Source of the DNA: Porphyra umbilicalis
Taxonomy: Eukaryota > Rhodophyta > Bangiophyceae > Bangiales > Bangiaceae
Reading direction: 5' to 3'
DNA length: 64,000 nucleotides
Assembly: GCA_002049455.2 (NCBI GenBank)
Contig: KV918778.1
Span: 124,001 to 188,000, forward strand
Made by a program: the position numbers and the translations under genes. Below the pieces are notes generated by a model that had not been told where the DNA came from, did not search any database, and saw only the letters and a list, made by a program, of their open reading frames with translations. Of the stretch, positions 38,929 through 48,970 are shown in pieces. The first letter of the stretch is position 1, and each line of letters opens with the position of its first letter.

Positions 38929-41088
38929 TTGGCGTCGGGGCCCAATGTCTCAACCCCGGCGCAAACCGGCCCAGAGACCAAGCGGCGCTCCAAACGCGCG
39001 CGCAAGCACAAGCGGCGGCTGCCAAGGCCCAGTCCATGCCGCACGGTGCCCGTGTTCACTGCCCTCCGCAACGCCCTCCCCGAATGGATCAACATCGGGG
39101 CGTCGGCATGGGTGGTGGACACGATCGGGGACGGCGTCCTGATCGACTGGGAGTCGCCCCCGACGCCCTACCGATCGCACCAGTACCCGTTGGACGCGAC
39201 GGACGCGGCGTTCATGACGGCCGAGATCGACCGCGGGCTGGCCGAGGGGTACTTCCTCGAGATCACCGACCCGGCGGAGCTGGACGAGTTGGTGTGCATG
39301 TCCTCGGCGTTCGTGGTCCACTCGGGGCACAAGCCGCGGGTGGTCTTCGAATACAAGCACCCCAACTCGTTCCAGGCGGTCAGCAGCTGCAAGTACGAGA
39401 CGTTGCAGGACCTCGCCCAGGTCCTGCGGCCGGGGGACGCGCTCCTGCAGTGGGACGTCAAAGACGCCTATCACCATCTGAAACTGCGGCTGGACGACCG
39501 CAGGTACCTGGCGTTCCGCACGCTCGGTCGCATTTTCGTGCCCGTGTCGATGCCGTTCGGCCTCCGCGTCGCCCCGCTGACATGGACGAAGGTCATCCGC
39601 CCGGTGGTCCAGCACCTGCGGGGGCTGGGCTGCCGCATGATCGCGTACGTGGACGACTTTGGTGGGGCGCCCCCGGCCGAGCCAGGGGAGCCCGCGACGG
39701 CGGCCCAGGCGGCGGCGGCGTATACCATGATCGAGTCACTGTTCCAGCGGCTGGGGTTGCGGCTACACCCGACCAAGGGCGTCCGACATGGCCCGACGGC
39801 CATCCCGCTACTCGGCCACGTGGTCGACACGGTCCAGGCCGAGTTTCGGCTCCCGGAGGACCGCGTCGACAAACTGGTGGTGATGGCGGTGGCCCTCTCC
39901 CGCTCGGCCTCAGCCAACCGCAGATGGGTCAATTTCCCTGCCCTCCGCCGCTTCTGCGGCACGGCCGTGTCCACCACGCTCTCGGTGCCGGCCGCCCGGT
40001 ACCGTCTGCGCAGCTTCTTCACGGCCATGCAGTGCCGTCACCCCCGCAGCGGCGACGCGCGACTTGGCCACCAAGCCCTACGGGACCTCCTCTGGTGGGT
40101 AGCCCTGCAGCGGTGGGCGGCGACGGGCCGGGCTATTTGGCCGGGCGCGGCTTCCATGCTCTTGGACACGGACGCCAGCAACTTGGGGTGGGGGGCGGTC
40201 CTCAACCAGGCCGCAGAGGCGCGCGGCTTCCACGCGGCGGACCGGAATGGCCTCCACATCAACTGCTTGGAGTTGGGGGCCATCACCCTAGCGCTCCGCT
40301 CCTTCCAGGCTCTGATCCCGGCGGGCACGGTCATCCGGTTGCGCACGGATTCCATGGTGGCGCTCGGCGTCTTGGAGGCCGGCTCGTCGCGCTCCCCGGT
40401 ACTGATGAGCCAGTACCGGGAGCTGTACGAGCTGTGCGCTGTGCTGCAGGTGGAGCTACGGGTGGAACACATCCCCTCGGTGCTCAACGAATGGGCCGAC
40501 CGGCTGTCCCGGGAGAACGACTCGACGGACTGGACGTTGGGTGTCGCGGCGTTCCGCCGGCTGGAGGCGCGGTACGGCCCGCACTCGGTGGACCTGTTTG
40601 CTACGGAGCTCACCACGCGGTGCCCCCGCTTTTTCTCGCGCCGGCACTGCCCGGGGGCCCTGGGCGTCAACGCCCTCCGCCACCCATGGGTGAACGAGAA
40701 CGCGTGGGCCAACCCCCCCTTCCACCTCGTGGGCGCCGTGGTGTACCACACCGTGGCCACGGGGGCGACGGTCACCCTGGTCGCGCCGGTCTGGCCGGCC
40801 CAGCCTTGGTGGCGCACGGCCGTGGAGGCGTGCTGGGAGTGGCAGATCCTACCGACGGCGGTGGGCGTCTACGCCCCCGGCTCGAGGTCCGACGCGGAGC
40901 CGCGGGCTTTCTGGCGGACTGCGGTGTTCCGCTTCGCGCCAACCCCGCGTTGCGCAACGACACTCAGCGATGGGACCTCCTCTTCGCCCGCGTCGCTCAC
41001 CCGGTCGTGGCCGACCTGCCCAATCCCGCCGCGGCCCTCGCCTTGCTCGCGCACGGCTACCGGCCCAACACGAAGCTCTCCTACATGA
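38929..41088 (+). CDS. Reverse transcriptase/RNase H of the plus-strand YR element
   Basis: Motifs in order: SSAFVVHSGHKPRVVFEYKH, LLQWDVKDAYHHLKL, PFGLRVAPLTWTKVI and the catalytic YVDDFGG (reverse transcriptase palm). Then come RNase H with LLDTDASNLGWGA, NCLELGAI and LRTDSMVALG, and the module typical of DIRS-group polymerases (SVDLFATELTTRCPRFFSRR, NAWANPPFHLV). No good ATG stands at its beginning, so expression together with the gag-like frame is possible. The frame overlaps the start of the recombinase frame. Confidence 0.85.
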   Translation: MASGPNVSTPAQTGPETKRRSKRARKHKRRLPRPSPCRTVPVFTALRNALPEWINIGASAWVVDTIGDGVLIDWESPPTPYRSHQYPLDATDAAFMTAEIDRGLAEGYFLEITDPAELDELVCMSSAFVVHSGHKPRVVFEYKHPNSFQAVSSCKYETLQDLAQVLRPGDALLQWDVKDAYHHLKLRLDDRRYLAFRTLGRIFVPVSMPFGLRVAPLTWTKVIRPVVQHLRGLGCRMIAYVDDFGGAPPAEPGEPATAAQAAAAYTMIESLFQRLGLRLHPTKGVRHGPTAIPLLGHVVDTVQAEFRLPEDRVDKLVVMAVALSRSASANRRWVNFPALRRFCGTAVSTTLSVPAARYRLRSFFTAMQCRHPRSGDARLGHQALRDLLWWVALQRWAATGRAIWPGAASMLLDTDASNLGWGAVLNQAAEARGFHAADRNGLHINCLELGAITLALRSFQALIPAGTVIRLRTDSMVALGVLEAGSSRSPVLMSQYRELYELCAVLQVELRVEHIPSVLNEWADRLSRENDSTDWTLGVAAFRRLEARYGPHSVDLFATELTTRCPRFFSRRHCPGALGVNALRHPWVNENAWANPPFHLVGAVVYHTVATGATVTLVAPVWPAQPWWRTAVEACWEWQILPTAVGVYAPGSRSDAEPRAFWRTAVFRFAPTPRCATTLSDGTSSSPASLTRSWPTCPIPPRPSPCSRTATGPTRSSPT

Positions 41089-42020
41089 GCAAGTGTCGTG
41101 CCTTCTTGGTCTACTGCGGTCGGCACAACCGGGACCCGCTGCCTGCCTCGCCGTCCACGATGGCTGGCTATGTTCTGCACGAGCTGGAGCGCGGCGCGTT
41201 GGCCCCACCGTCGTTGGTCAAGTACCTGTCGGCGGTGTCGTCCCTGCATCGCATCGCGGGCCATGTCGACCCCGTCAAGGACCCCTTGGTGCAGTTGTCC
41301 ATTTACGGCCACCGGGCGCATGCCCTCGAGGCGGCTGGCGGGGAGCTGGCGCTGCAGCGGATGCCCCTGCCGGCTGCATTCATCCTCCGGGTATGCGACC
41401 TCGGGCTGGCTACGCCCAATGTCCTGCTGCGCCTCCAATGCGCCGGGCTGGTGCTCGCCTTCATCGTGTTCAACCGGCCGGGCGCGGCGGCTTGCATGCG
41501 GCGGTGCGATGTATCCTTTACGGCGCGCGGCCTGGAGCTCCAGGTGGTCGACTTCAAATTGGCGCTGCGGACCGGCCGGGAGCGCCTGACCTTCACCGTG
41601 CCGATTGACACCGACCCCACCAGGGTCGACAAGGTCGCCGCGCTGCTGCGGCTGGTGGTTCACGCCCACGACGCGGCGGGACGTGACGCCGCGGCCATGC
41701 TGTTTGCCGACCCGGCGGAGCCGCCCGCCCAACGGCGGTTCTGGCTCGCCGCTCGTGTCACCAACACTTGGTTGCAGCGCCTGCTCAACCTCCTTCCTAC
41801 CCCGGCACCCCTCGGTGGCCGCTACCAAGGCCACTCTTTGCGGAGCGGCGTCGGGACGGAGGCGTATGCTATCGGCCTGCCGCTGCCGATGATTGCTGAG
41901 ATGATGGGGCATGCGTCGACGGACACCACCCTTTGCGCATACGTGCGCACGCGCTGGCGCCCGGCGCCGGCAGCCTGGGAGGTGCTGGGGCGCTACGCCC
42001 CTGCGGTTCTCCGACTATAA
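40950..42020 (+). CDS. Tyrosine recombinase of the plus-strand YR element
   Basis: About 350 residues. A core-binding domain (NTKLSYMSKCRAFLVYCG) precedes the catalytic domain. Catalytic elements are visible: an Arg in VFNRPGAAACMRRCDV, the H-x-L-R box GHSLRSGVGTEAYAIG, the following MMGH, and the nucleophile tyrosine in LCAYVRTRW. The enzyme joins the circular cDNA into the target, replacing the integrase of LTR elements. Confidence 0.85.
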   Translation: MRNDTQRWDLLFARVAHPVVADLPNPAAALALLAHGYRPNTKLSYMSKCRAFLVYCGRHNRDPLPASPSTMAGYVLHELERGALAPPSLVKYLSAVSSLHRIAGHVDPVKDPLVQLSIYGHRAHALEAAGGELALQRMPLPAAFILRVCDLGLATPNVLLRLQCAGLVLAFIVFNRPGAAACMRRCDVSFTARGLELQVVDFKLALRTGRERLTFTVPIDTDPTRVDKVAALLRLVVHAHDAAGRDAAAMLFADPAEPPAQRRFWLAARVTNTWLQRLLNLLPTPAPLGGRYQGHSLRSGVGTEAYAIGLPLPMIAEMMGHASTDTTLCAYVRTRWRPAPAAWEVLGRYAPAVLRL

Positions 42021-42054
42021 CGGCACCCTCCCCCCGTCGGTCATCCTCTGGTTA

Positions 42055-42535
42055 TGTCCTTGATGGCCATTGTACCTGTAACCGGTCAAGTACCGATTCC
42101 TCCGCAGCCGCGTTGGGGTCGGACGGCCACGGTGGCCACTGACCACCGGGCGACCGACCACGGGCGGATGTCTCCTCCCCACTGGTGCCGCTTCCACTGC
42201 CGCCTTCCCCCCCCCGTATCCGCCGCCGCACGCGGGGCCGCGCTGTTGGGCGTGTCCCGGTGGGGGCGGCATGGGCGGGTGGCTGGCTAGCGGGCGGCCT
42301 TTTTGGGGCCTTGGGGTGGGGGACCGTTCGCCCGTTCCCCCCCCCCCCCCCGGCGCGCACGCGCACCGGGGACGCGGCTGCTGCCGCCGCTCTTCGCCGG
42401 GCGCCGCTGCCGCAACGCCCTGGGCGCGGCGGCGTCGTCGGTGGACTGCCGCTGGGAGCTGACCGGCTTCAAGAAGCAGACGAGCGCGTCTTCCTCGCCG
42501 GCCTCTGTGGCCGGCAGCGTTCATTTCTTCTCGTC
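42055..42535 (+). repeat. A2 repeat of the plus-strand YR element
   Basis: A direct copy of 37,118 to about 37,600 with few differences. Both begin TGTCC and contain AACCGGTCAAGTACCGATTC. The junction with B1 reads GGTTATGTCC, which would be the circle junction of the intermediate. Confidence 0.85.
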
Positions 42536-42914
42536 GCCCGCCCTCCATCCCACGGCGGCCGTTGGCCGGCGTGGACTCTGCTGCGTGCCGCCACCGTGGT
42601 GGCGACACGGTCCTACATTGTGCTTGTTGGGGCTGACCTCGGGGCCTGGCGCCCATGTTCTTCTTTTTCCGCGTGACTTGGCCGCGTACGGGCGGCCGTA
42701 CGCCACGCGCACTAACCCGCTTTGTTATTATTCCGTAGGGCCGGGCTAGCCGGTCAACTAGTCGCCTTGGGGGGACTAGTGTAGCCTACTTCGGAATGAA
42801 AATCACGTTATTGGCACCCTCCCCCCGTCGGTCATCCTCTGGTTACAGGGCCACACGTTGCCCACACGTGGCCGTTGGGTTGGACCGTTGGCTCCATTGC
42901 TGGAAATGCCCTTA

Positions 42915-43458
42915 GAGCATCTCCACCAATGGAGCCAACCGTCCAACCCAACGGCCACGTGTGCGCAACGTGTGGCGCTGTCACTGGCTCTCCAAAGGCA
43001 GAGCCAAAACTAAGCAGATCACGTCTCAAACTTGGGCTCGCCAAGACGACTCTGGCGGTGGGCCTCTTTTGTGGCACGCCAGTATTCCCACAGATGCACT
43101 ACAGAGAATCTCCATGACTGCCAGATCGTCTCGCAACTGTCTGCAAGCCACGGGTCACGCTTTCCATTGGGTTTCGTGGTCCGAACAGGGAACCAGGGGT
43201 TGGCCAAACGACGCGGGGCGTCTCCAAACAGGCCTGTTTGGAGTGGCGCTGCCGTTTAACCTCCAGAAGAAGGCCGATCCCGCGAGGCCACCACGAGATG
43301 CATTAAGGGATTAGAAAATGTGAGGGGTGCTATTTTTGGGCCGTCACACCACCGTCACACACTAGTTTTGGACCTTGCTTTCTCCACCAATGCCCCCGTT
43401 GGCCAAACGGTGCCACGTTTGGCTGTTTGGACGGTTGGAGCCATTGGTGGAGATGCTC
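42915..43458. mobile_element. Harbinger-type MITE (544 bp) in tandem with the split MITE
   Basis: Starts GAGCATCTCCACCAATGGAG and ends CTCCATTGGTGGAGATGCTC, between TTA at 42,912-42,914 and TTA at 43,459-43,461. It inserted into, or beside, the TTA duplication of the preceding MITE, giving two elements separated by one TTA. Copy A has only the single empty TTA. Confidence 0.92.
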
Positions 43459-43461
43459 TTA

Positions 43462-44099
43462 AGACGTGATCTGCTTAGTTTTGGCTCCGCCTTTGGAGAG
43501 CCAGTGACAGCGCCACGCGTTGCGCACACGTGGCTGTAGGGATAGGCGGTTCGCTCCATTGGTGTAGATCCTTTGAGGATGGCACAGCCTCTGCAACACG
43601 AGTTGACATTACCGGAGGTGCTTTCCGGAATCCTCTGTCTCGAGAGGTTCCGAGGGGCACTGTCGTGATACCCGTGAAATTTATGAGAAGATCTAGCTGT
43701 TACCTCATACTTCCTGTTCCACTAAACTGTGTTGACTGGTCCAAGGGTCATTTGGGTTTGATACGTCAGAAGTCTTGCACGAATTGGGCCATTTGATTGG
43801 ACCACGTTCGCCGCACGATGGTTGCACCCAGGTTGTACGTCACGTGGAGTTCACATTATGGATTTATTCAAGCTGATTGAAAGGAGCACCAGCGCGATAG
43901 CAGTAGTATGGATGCTTCCGGTCGGTTCCACGTGTACTCTCTCTCTAGTGCCCGTCGGCCAGCTAGCGCTTGTAAAGTTCTCAATCAAAATGTGACGGCG
44001 CCCTAACCAGATGTCACCAGTGTACCAGTGTCAAAGTGACTTTTGCATCGCCGCGGCTTTAGATACCCGTTGACGGCCAGCAACTCAGGCCCGTTCTCA
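43462..44099. other. Non-coding interval, copy B
   Basis: The end of the old shared MITE, then the counterpart of 3,436-3,958. Just before the Harbinger element the word TCAGGCCCGTTC is duplicated (44,085 and 44,097). No gene. Confidence 0.45.
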
Positions 44100-45081
44100 G
44101 GCCCGTTCGCAGATGCAGACCGTGTGACGGTATACCGACGTCAAGTTGATTTGATTGGCCGAGCTCGTCACGCGACGGTATACCGGTACAGACATACGCG
44201 GGATCCCCGCGTAAGTTAATACCGCGGTATACCGTCTGAGAACGGGGAACTCCACGTCTCGAGTGTTTAAAACTCCTCTCTTTCAAGAACTGTCAAACGA
44301 GTTGTCGACAATCCGGAAGCTCCTCGCCGGTGTGGCGACACACGCCGCTGCGAACATGCCTGAGAAGTCGACCCCGCAGCCCACTCGAGACGCACCGCGC
44401 TGCATGGCACTGTTCGCTGCAACCCTCCCCACCCGCCGCCCCTTCAACCTGCACACCGTTCCCCTCCACCCGCCCTCCGTTAGGAACACCCATCGCGGCG
44501 TGCGACACGGTAGCTGACCGCGATGGCGGTAGACCCTTGCCGAGTGCACGCCGAAGACGATGCACATGTCAACGAACCTGCCGCCACCCATGTAGCGCAG
44601 GGCCGAAGCTGTGCGGACCTCGGCGGAGAGACCGGAGCGAGGTAAGCGAGGACGCAAAATGCCCACCAAGGCATGAAACGCGCCGTCAGACATGCGCACT
44701 GCGCGCTCAAAGTGAGACCGTAACAAGCCCGCACATGGGACAAAGAAACGCCAGTGGTTGTGCATTGAGTGGGTGATAAAAAGATACTCGGGCTAGAGTG
44801 CACTACCCCCGCCAGCGACGTCACGAAGGCGCCCGCGCGTAGGATGGGGAAAGGGTCCATGTCGGCGGTCGCTGTGCGTTGAAAAGCTGCATGGCGGTCC
44901 ATGGCTGGTTCGACGGTCGGTCTTGTCCGCGCCTGGAGGCGATAGAAATCCTGCGTCTCTGACGAAACAAACAATTGTGTACGTGATTTCATGTGCGAGA
45001 CGGTACGCCAAAGGTCTTTCGCAGATACATACAGCCGTCACGCCGGTATACCGTCACACGGTTTGCAACTGGGAATGGGCC
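44100..45081 (-). mobile_element. Non-autonomous PIF/Harbinger element with both ends, copy B
   Basis: Inverted ends: the left starts GGCCCGTTCGCAGATGCAG, the inverted right end starts GGCCCATTCCCAGTTGCAAA, and both continue with ACCGTGTGACGGTATACCG, making about 38 bp of terminal inverted repeat. Left flank TCA, right flank TTA; in copy A the right flank is TCA, so a TCA duplication is likely. The interior holds a transposase N-terminal fragment on the minus strand but no catalytic part. Confidence 0.82.
44283..44765 (-). pseudogene. Harbinger transposase N-terminal fragment, copy B
   Basis: Like 4,245-4,688 but open further upstream: HNHWRFFVPCAGLLRSHFER, RMSDGAFHALVGIL and SALRYMGGGRFVDMCIVFGV. 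It represents the N-terminal DNA-binding and helical part of a DDE_4 transposase. No DDE core is present between here and the element end, so it is a relic. Confidence 0.72.
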
Positions 45082-45174
45082 TTAGTCGCGCTTCGTGTGA
45101 TGGAACGCCAGATGTACCGTGATTCTATTGGTCAAGAAGCGAAACACAGGGCTACAAGGCGCCACAATGTACGC

Positions 45175-45221
45175 CACATGAAGCAACCTACGCAAGAGTT
45201 TTGCGTAGGTTGCTTCATGTG
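45175..45221. other. Perfect 21-bp hairpin, copy B
   Basis: Arms 45,175-45,195 and 45,201-45,221 with loop GAGTT, identical to copy A (5,136-5,182). No compensated or uncompensated change in either arm, although the flanks differ at several positions. Confidence 0.9.
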
Positions 45222-45424
45222 ATCACATGTGGCGGCAGCCACAGTCTCGCAATGCACTTCGAAACGGCTGTCACTTGCTTCGCAAGTATGTGTGGATGGC
45301 ACAAGAAGTCCAAGGCTGTCAGTCACCCGCCAATTCAACTGTGACGCTTCGCGACGAGACACAAGAAGCGCCAGCATCCGTTGGTCCGAGCCACCCGTAC
45401 CAGGCACACCAACGGGTCCCAGCA

Positions 45425-45775
45425 CCCCGCTCGTAGCGGCAACCCCCGCTCGTGGCGGCCATCCCCGCTCGTGGTGGCCACCCGTACCCGTACGGGGCAC
45501 ACCCGTGAATGCAAGCACTCCGTTTGTGGCGGACACCCCCGCTCGTAGCGGCCATCCCCGCTCGTGGCGGCCATCCGCTGTCGTGGCGGCCATCCACGCT
45601 CGTGGCGGCGATCCCCGCTCGTGGCGGCGATCCCCGCTCGTGGCGACCGTCCCCGCTCGTGGCGGCCATCCCCGCTCGTGGCGGCCACCCCTACCCGTAC
45701 AGGGCACACCCATGAATGCAAGCACTTGGTTCGTGGCGGTCACCCCCGCTCGTGTCGGTCATCCCCGCTCATGAG
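45425..45775. repeat. 19-bp minisatellite, short form, copy B
   Basis: The same 19-bp unit as 5,387-5,830 but with about 11 units in two blocks, split by a spacer containing GGGCACACCCGTGAATGCAA. Copy A has a similar spacer only at its right end. The two copies therefore differ in array length and arrangement. Confidence 0.93.
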
Positions 45776-46123
45776 CCCCGCCCCCCACGCATTCCAGGCC
45801 CACAGAGGTAGCGTTCTGGATACCATTCCTTCTTTTTCCGGTACGTGTGCCTTGCGGTGGCTCATCGCCGTGGACATGTTTTGCTGCGAGTGGTTCGGAG
45901 CACGTGATTTGAGCTGCTCACAGCTCTGGGATGTACCGGGCTACGCGCCAGTCGAGTATAAAGCAATCTCTGGAGCTAGGAGCCTCACCTTTTTTGGAAC
46001 CCCCATCTGACACCAATCACCACTCGCACACTCTTTGCCGCACATCCCTGTGCTTTCTCAGCCCATCGTTCGTCCTATACTCCCTGCGACGATTCCCCGC
46101 GAGGCTTTACCCATCCCATTAAG

Positions 46124-47265
46124 CATGGAGCCTTCCTGGACGACTGTTAACGCCCTGCGGTCTGTCCTCAAGGCGCGCGGGCTCTCCTCCAATGGCGAGA
46201 AGCAGGCGCTCATCGATCAATGCGCGGAAAATTGGGTGGAAATCCCTGTGGCGTGAGTGCCCCCGCGGCGGCCACGGTTCCTGCTTTCGACCACGCGTCC
46301 TCTCTCGCTCCAGGAGTGCCGGCGGCCGGCGTGCCATCGCAGCTTGCGGCCACCACAGCGGCTGACACAGCCTCGATCGAGGCGTTAGACGAGGTGGCTT
46401 ACGCCGAGATGGCCCCTGTGCAGCCTACGGTCGTTCCGCTCGTTCCCTTTGCGGGCAACGGTGTATCCGCTGCTACTGTCGCGGAGCCCGCTCGGAGCAC
46501 GGCTAGCAGCCCTGTGACTACCAGCTCGGTGTCGGCGCGGTCGCCGCCCTTCTCAAAGCACGAGCAGGCACGCCTCTGCCATGTCATGTGCACGCCTGAG
46601 GTGGCCGCGGGCGTCGTCGCGTCTCGCGGGTGCACGAGCGGCGTGCAGCAGGACCATTGTACAAAGCGCAGCGCAGTTTGGGTGGCTGTTGTGTGCCCAG
46701 CCTTTAACGGCAGCGCCACGTTTACCACGCCGCCCCCCTGTGCAGAAATGGACATTGATGCCGACGTGCACTCACTGAAGTGGACAGGCGAGCGCCTGCA
46801 AACGAAGTGGACAGAGGTACATTGCCTTTTTCTTGTCGCTTTTATTTGTTCATTTCGTTTGCTGCTTTCGCTGTGGTTTATTCACTTGTGACGCGCGGTA
46901 GCACCTAGGCCCCGTCCTCTAGTCGATCGCGAGCGTATCTTCTGACTTGTCATGTTTCTTTGCCCAGTCCGTGACTTTGGTGTCTTTTTTGGCAGGTGGC
47001 TGCAAAGGTCTCTACCGTCTACAAGCGCTACTCAGCGTCAGGTCAGAATGACGTGGACAACTTCAGGGAAATTTCTGGCGGCGATGCACTTACGGAGTAC
47101 ATGATCTTCCTTTTCAAGAATAACTCTATGGTTCTTGACCTGGTGAATAGGGATCTGGGGTCGGCTGGTGTCGAGAGCGACACTGCGGGCGATGGCGGCA
47201 GCGGCGGCGGCGGCGATGGCGGCAGCGGTGTGGCGCTGCTGCGCTCTGCGGGGCGTGTCAACTAG
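46124..47265 (+). CDS. SAP-domain plus Myb/trihelix-like protein, copy B
   Basis: Better preserved than copy A. The SAP motif (TVNALRSVLKARGLSSNGEK) lies right after the ATG at 46,124. A middle block, open from about 46,220 to 46,816, carries an Ala/Thr-rich linker and KRSAVWVAVVCPAFN, then LKWTGERLQTKWTE. An intron at 46,817-46,995 (GTACAT...GGCAG, 179 bp) joins in phase to VAAKVSTVYKRYSASGQND and DALTEYMIFLFKNN. The W..V...FN and L..KW spacing fits a Myb/SANT or trihelix DNA-binding fold such as those that accompany PIF/Harbinger transposases. The join between the SAP exon and the middle block is unresolved. Ends with a Gly/Asp-rich tail and TAG. Confidence 0.6.
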
Positions 47266-47283
47266 CGCCCCGGGACGGAGGCG

Positions 47284-47532
47284 ATGGCGTCGTTGGTCGA
47301 ATGCTCGTCGACCATGGCAAAGGCAATGGACCGCCAGGCGGTCGCCGCACAGCTGGTGGCGCTGTAGAAGACATTGCGCAACCTGAAGGAGGCGTGCGCC
47401 CTGATGGACATGATTGAAAGCGTCGAGGAGTAGAATCGGGAGTCAATGGCCCTGAAGCGACCGCGCGTGTCGAGTGGCTCTGAGAATGGGGCGGAGGCGG
47501 ATGAAGACGAAGCACCCCCGGCTTTAGAGTAG
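47284..47532 (+). pseudogene. Coiled-coil-like tail downstream of the SAP/Myb gene, copy B
   Basis: Counterpart of 7,334-7,584, in frame with the third exon above. One in-frame TAG here stands where copy A has CAG, and two further TAGs are shared by both copies. It may be a decayed C-terminus. Confidence 0.4.
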
Positions 47533-48596
47533 GTGGGCATTGTGGAGAGTTGGGCTTCAAAAGTACTTCCCGCCCTCCCCCCAGATCCCGCCCACGCCCC
47601 CGAAGTACCGGCTTGGAGTACCAACCCAGCATTTTCCGATATGCCAACCATATGGCCACACGACCTGACATGCGAGGCGTTTCACTCTCCCTGACAGCGG
47701 CGATGACAGCATCGTGATAGGATAAGGAGAGTATTAGTATTACATAATTGTCATGCGGCCACTCTGGACCACGAAAAATAAACTATTGGTCAGTCAACCT
47801 AAATGCTATGGATTGTCTTAACTAAGACTGCTCCGAACACGGCGGCCTCGCAGAAAAGCGTGGACTGGGGGCATGACGAAGTGCGGACTGGCGGCACGGC
47901 GCGGATTCTGCGTTGGTACATTTTGCTCTTGTACCTTGGAGTGTTCGTTTTTCTCTTGATGGTTTGCAAACTGGATACACTAAGGTGCCCGGAGCATTAG
48001 GAAAAGATGCACATGGTCGAACTTTTTCCGTGCAATGCAGAACGAGCAACGCGGGGGCTCGATCGCGGCGGTTCTGACAAGCACACACGCACCACAACCG
48101 TCCTGGGAATCGCACCGCCGGTGAGAAAGGGATGTAGGTGAGCATAGAAACGGGAAATGGCCGGGAGAAGCGTTTTCTTGACGAAGCTGTCCGGCCGCAC
48201 ACCGCTGGGGAGGGCACTTTGTGGGCGTGATGCTCTGAAGCCTGAATCGCCAGAGAAAATTAGGCCCTTAGAACTCATCTAGGGTTCGTACTGATGCCTG
48301 CAGGTACCAAGAGCGGAAGTCAAAAAATACCATGTGAAAATCTCGCAAATAATCAAGCTCATGCGCTACACTTGCACTGAAGAGAGGTTGAAATTGGAGC
48401 CAGCTTTGCAATGCCTTAAAATATTTCAACGTGTGGTCGGACGCGGATAATTGTGTGGATCAGAGTGAAAGCACGTTAAGCATGCACATCCAATCGTTAC
48501 AAGGATGGATGAGAGCCGTCCTGAGGAAGCCGTGAAAGCCAGTCGTCACAACTTTCGAGATGTAAGGACTGGACAGGGATTCGTCTCGGTATCCGA
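47533..48596. other. No supported gene, copy B
   Basis: Counterpart of 7,585-8,647. The short frame at 47,803-48,000 (65 codons, hydrophobic RWYILLLYLGVFVFLLMV) is open here and could encode a one-pass membrane peptide, but copy A is interrupted and no other evidence exists. Confidence 0.4.
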
Positions 48597-48970
48597 TTAT
48601 CCTACGTGCATATGGTGCGTGGGCGCCAGCGCAGTGGAGCACGCGCCGCGTCGGCGTCAACGGCGCGCGCCGCCCGCCACACCGACGTCGTTGTCGCGCA
48701 CATGGCGGGCGCCGGCGGCGGCGAGGCGCGCAGCCGCATCCTCCACCCCCGTCGCCGCCATGAGGGCGGTGAAGAGGCGCCGGCACGCCGCCGTGTTGAG
48801 CCGCTGCCCGGCGGCGAGGGCGGCCAAGTGGGGGGGTGTCCCTTGCCACGCCCGTGAGGAGGGCCGCGGCGGCTGTGCCGCTGCTACCGCCGCCACCGCT
48901 ACCGCCGCCGCACATCGCAGATCCGCCGTCGGCAGGCGGCCGCACCGGCCCCGCGCGGGCGACGTCATGC
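48597..48970 (-). other. Possible ankyrin-repeat remnant, copy B
   Basis: Counterpart of 8,648-9,019 with GTPPHLAALAAGQRLNTAAC and ARLAAAGARHVRDND retained. The same caution applies. Confidence 0.35.

Larger units (their letters stand above)
37116..42845 (+). mobile_element. YR retrotransposon (Ngaro/PAT-like), looks whole
   Basis: Split direct repeats: A1 (37,116 to about 37,600), coding region, B1 (about 42,022-42,054), A2 (42,055 to about 42,535) and B2 (ending 42,845). The B word begins GGCACCCTCCCCCCGTCGG at 42,022 and again at about 42,813. A1 and A2 differ at only about 2% of positions. The coding part has three long open regions: gag-like, reverse transcriptase/RNase H and tyrosine recombinase. 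It sits inside a MITE that is itself absent from copy A, so it is among the youngest insertions in the window. As usual for YR elements, no target duplication is seen. Confidence 0.9.
36632..42911. mobile_element. Harbinger-type MITE split by a YR retrotransposon
   Basis: Starts GGGCGTGTCCAGCAATGG after TTA (36,629-36,631) and ends CCATTGCTGGAAATGCCC before TTA (42,912-42,914). Only 36,632-37,115 and 42,846-42,911 (about 550 bp) belong to the MITE; the rest is the YR element. Copy A shows the empty target TTA at 3,322-3,324. The TTA target duplication is the PIF/Harbinger signature. Confidence 0.92.

Noticed and set aside
37860-42020. A single 1,386-codon open frame through the plus-strand YR element
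   Set aside because: Only its last 350 codons (the tyrosine recombinase) look like protein; the earlier part is an out-of-phase shadow of the gag-like and polymerase regions in GC-rich DNA.
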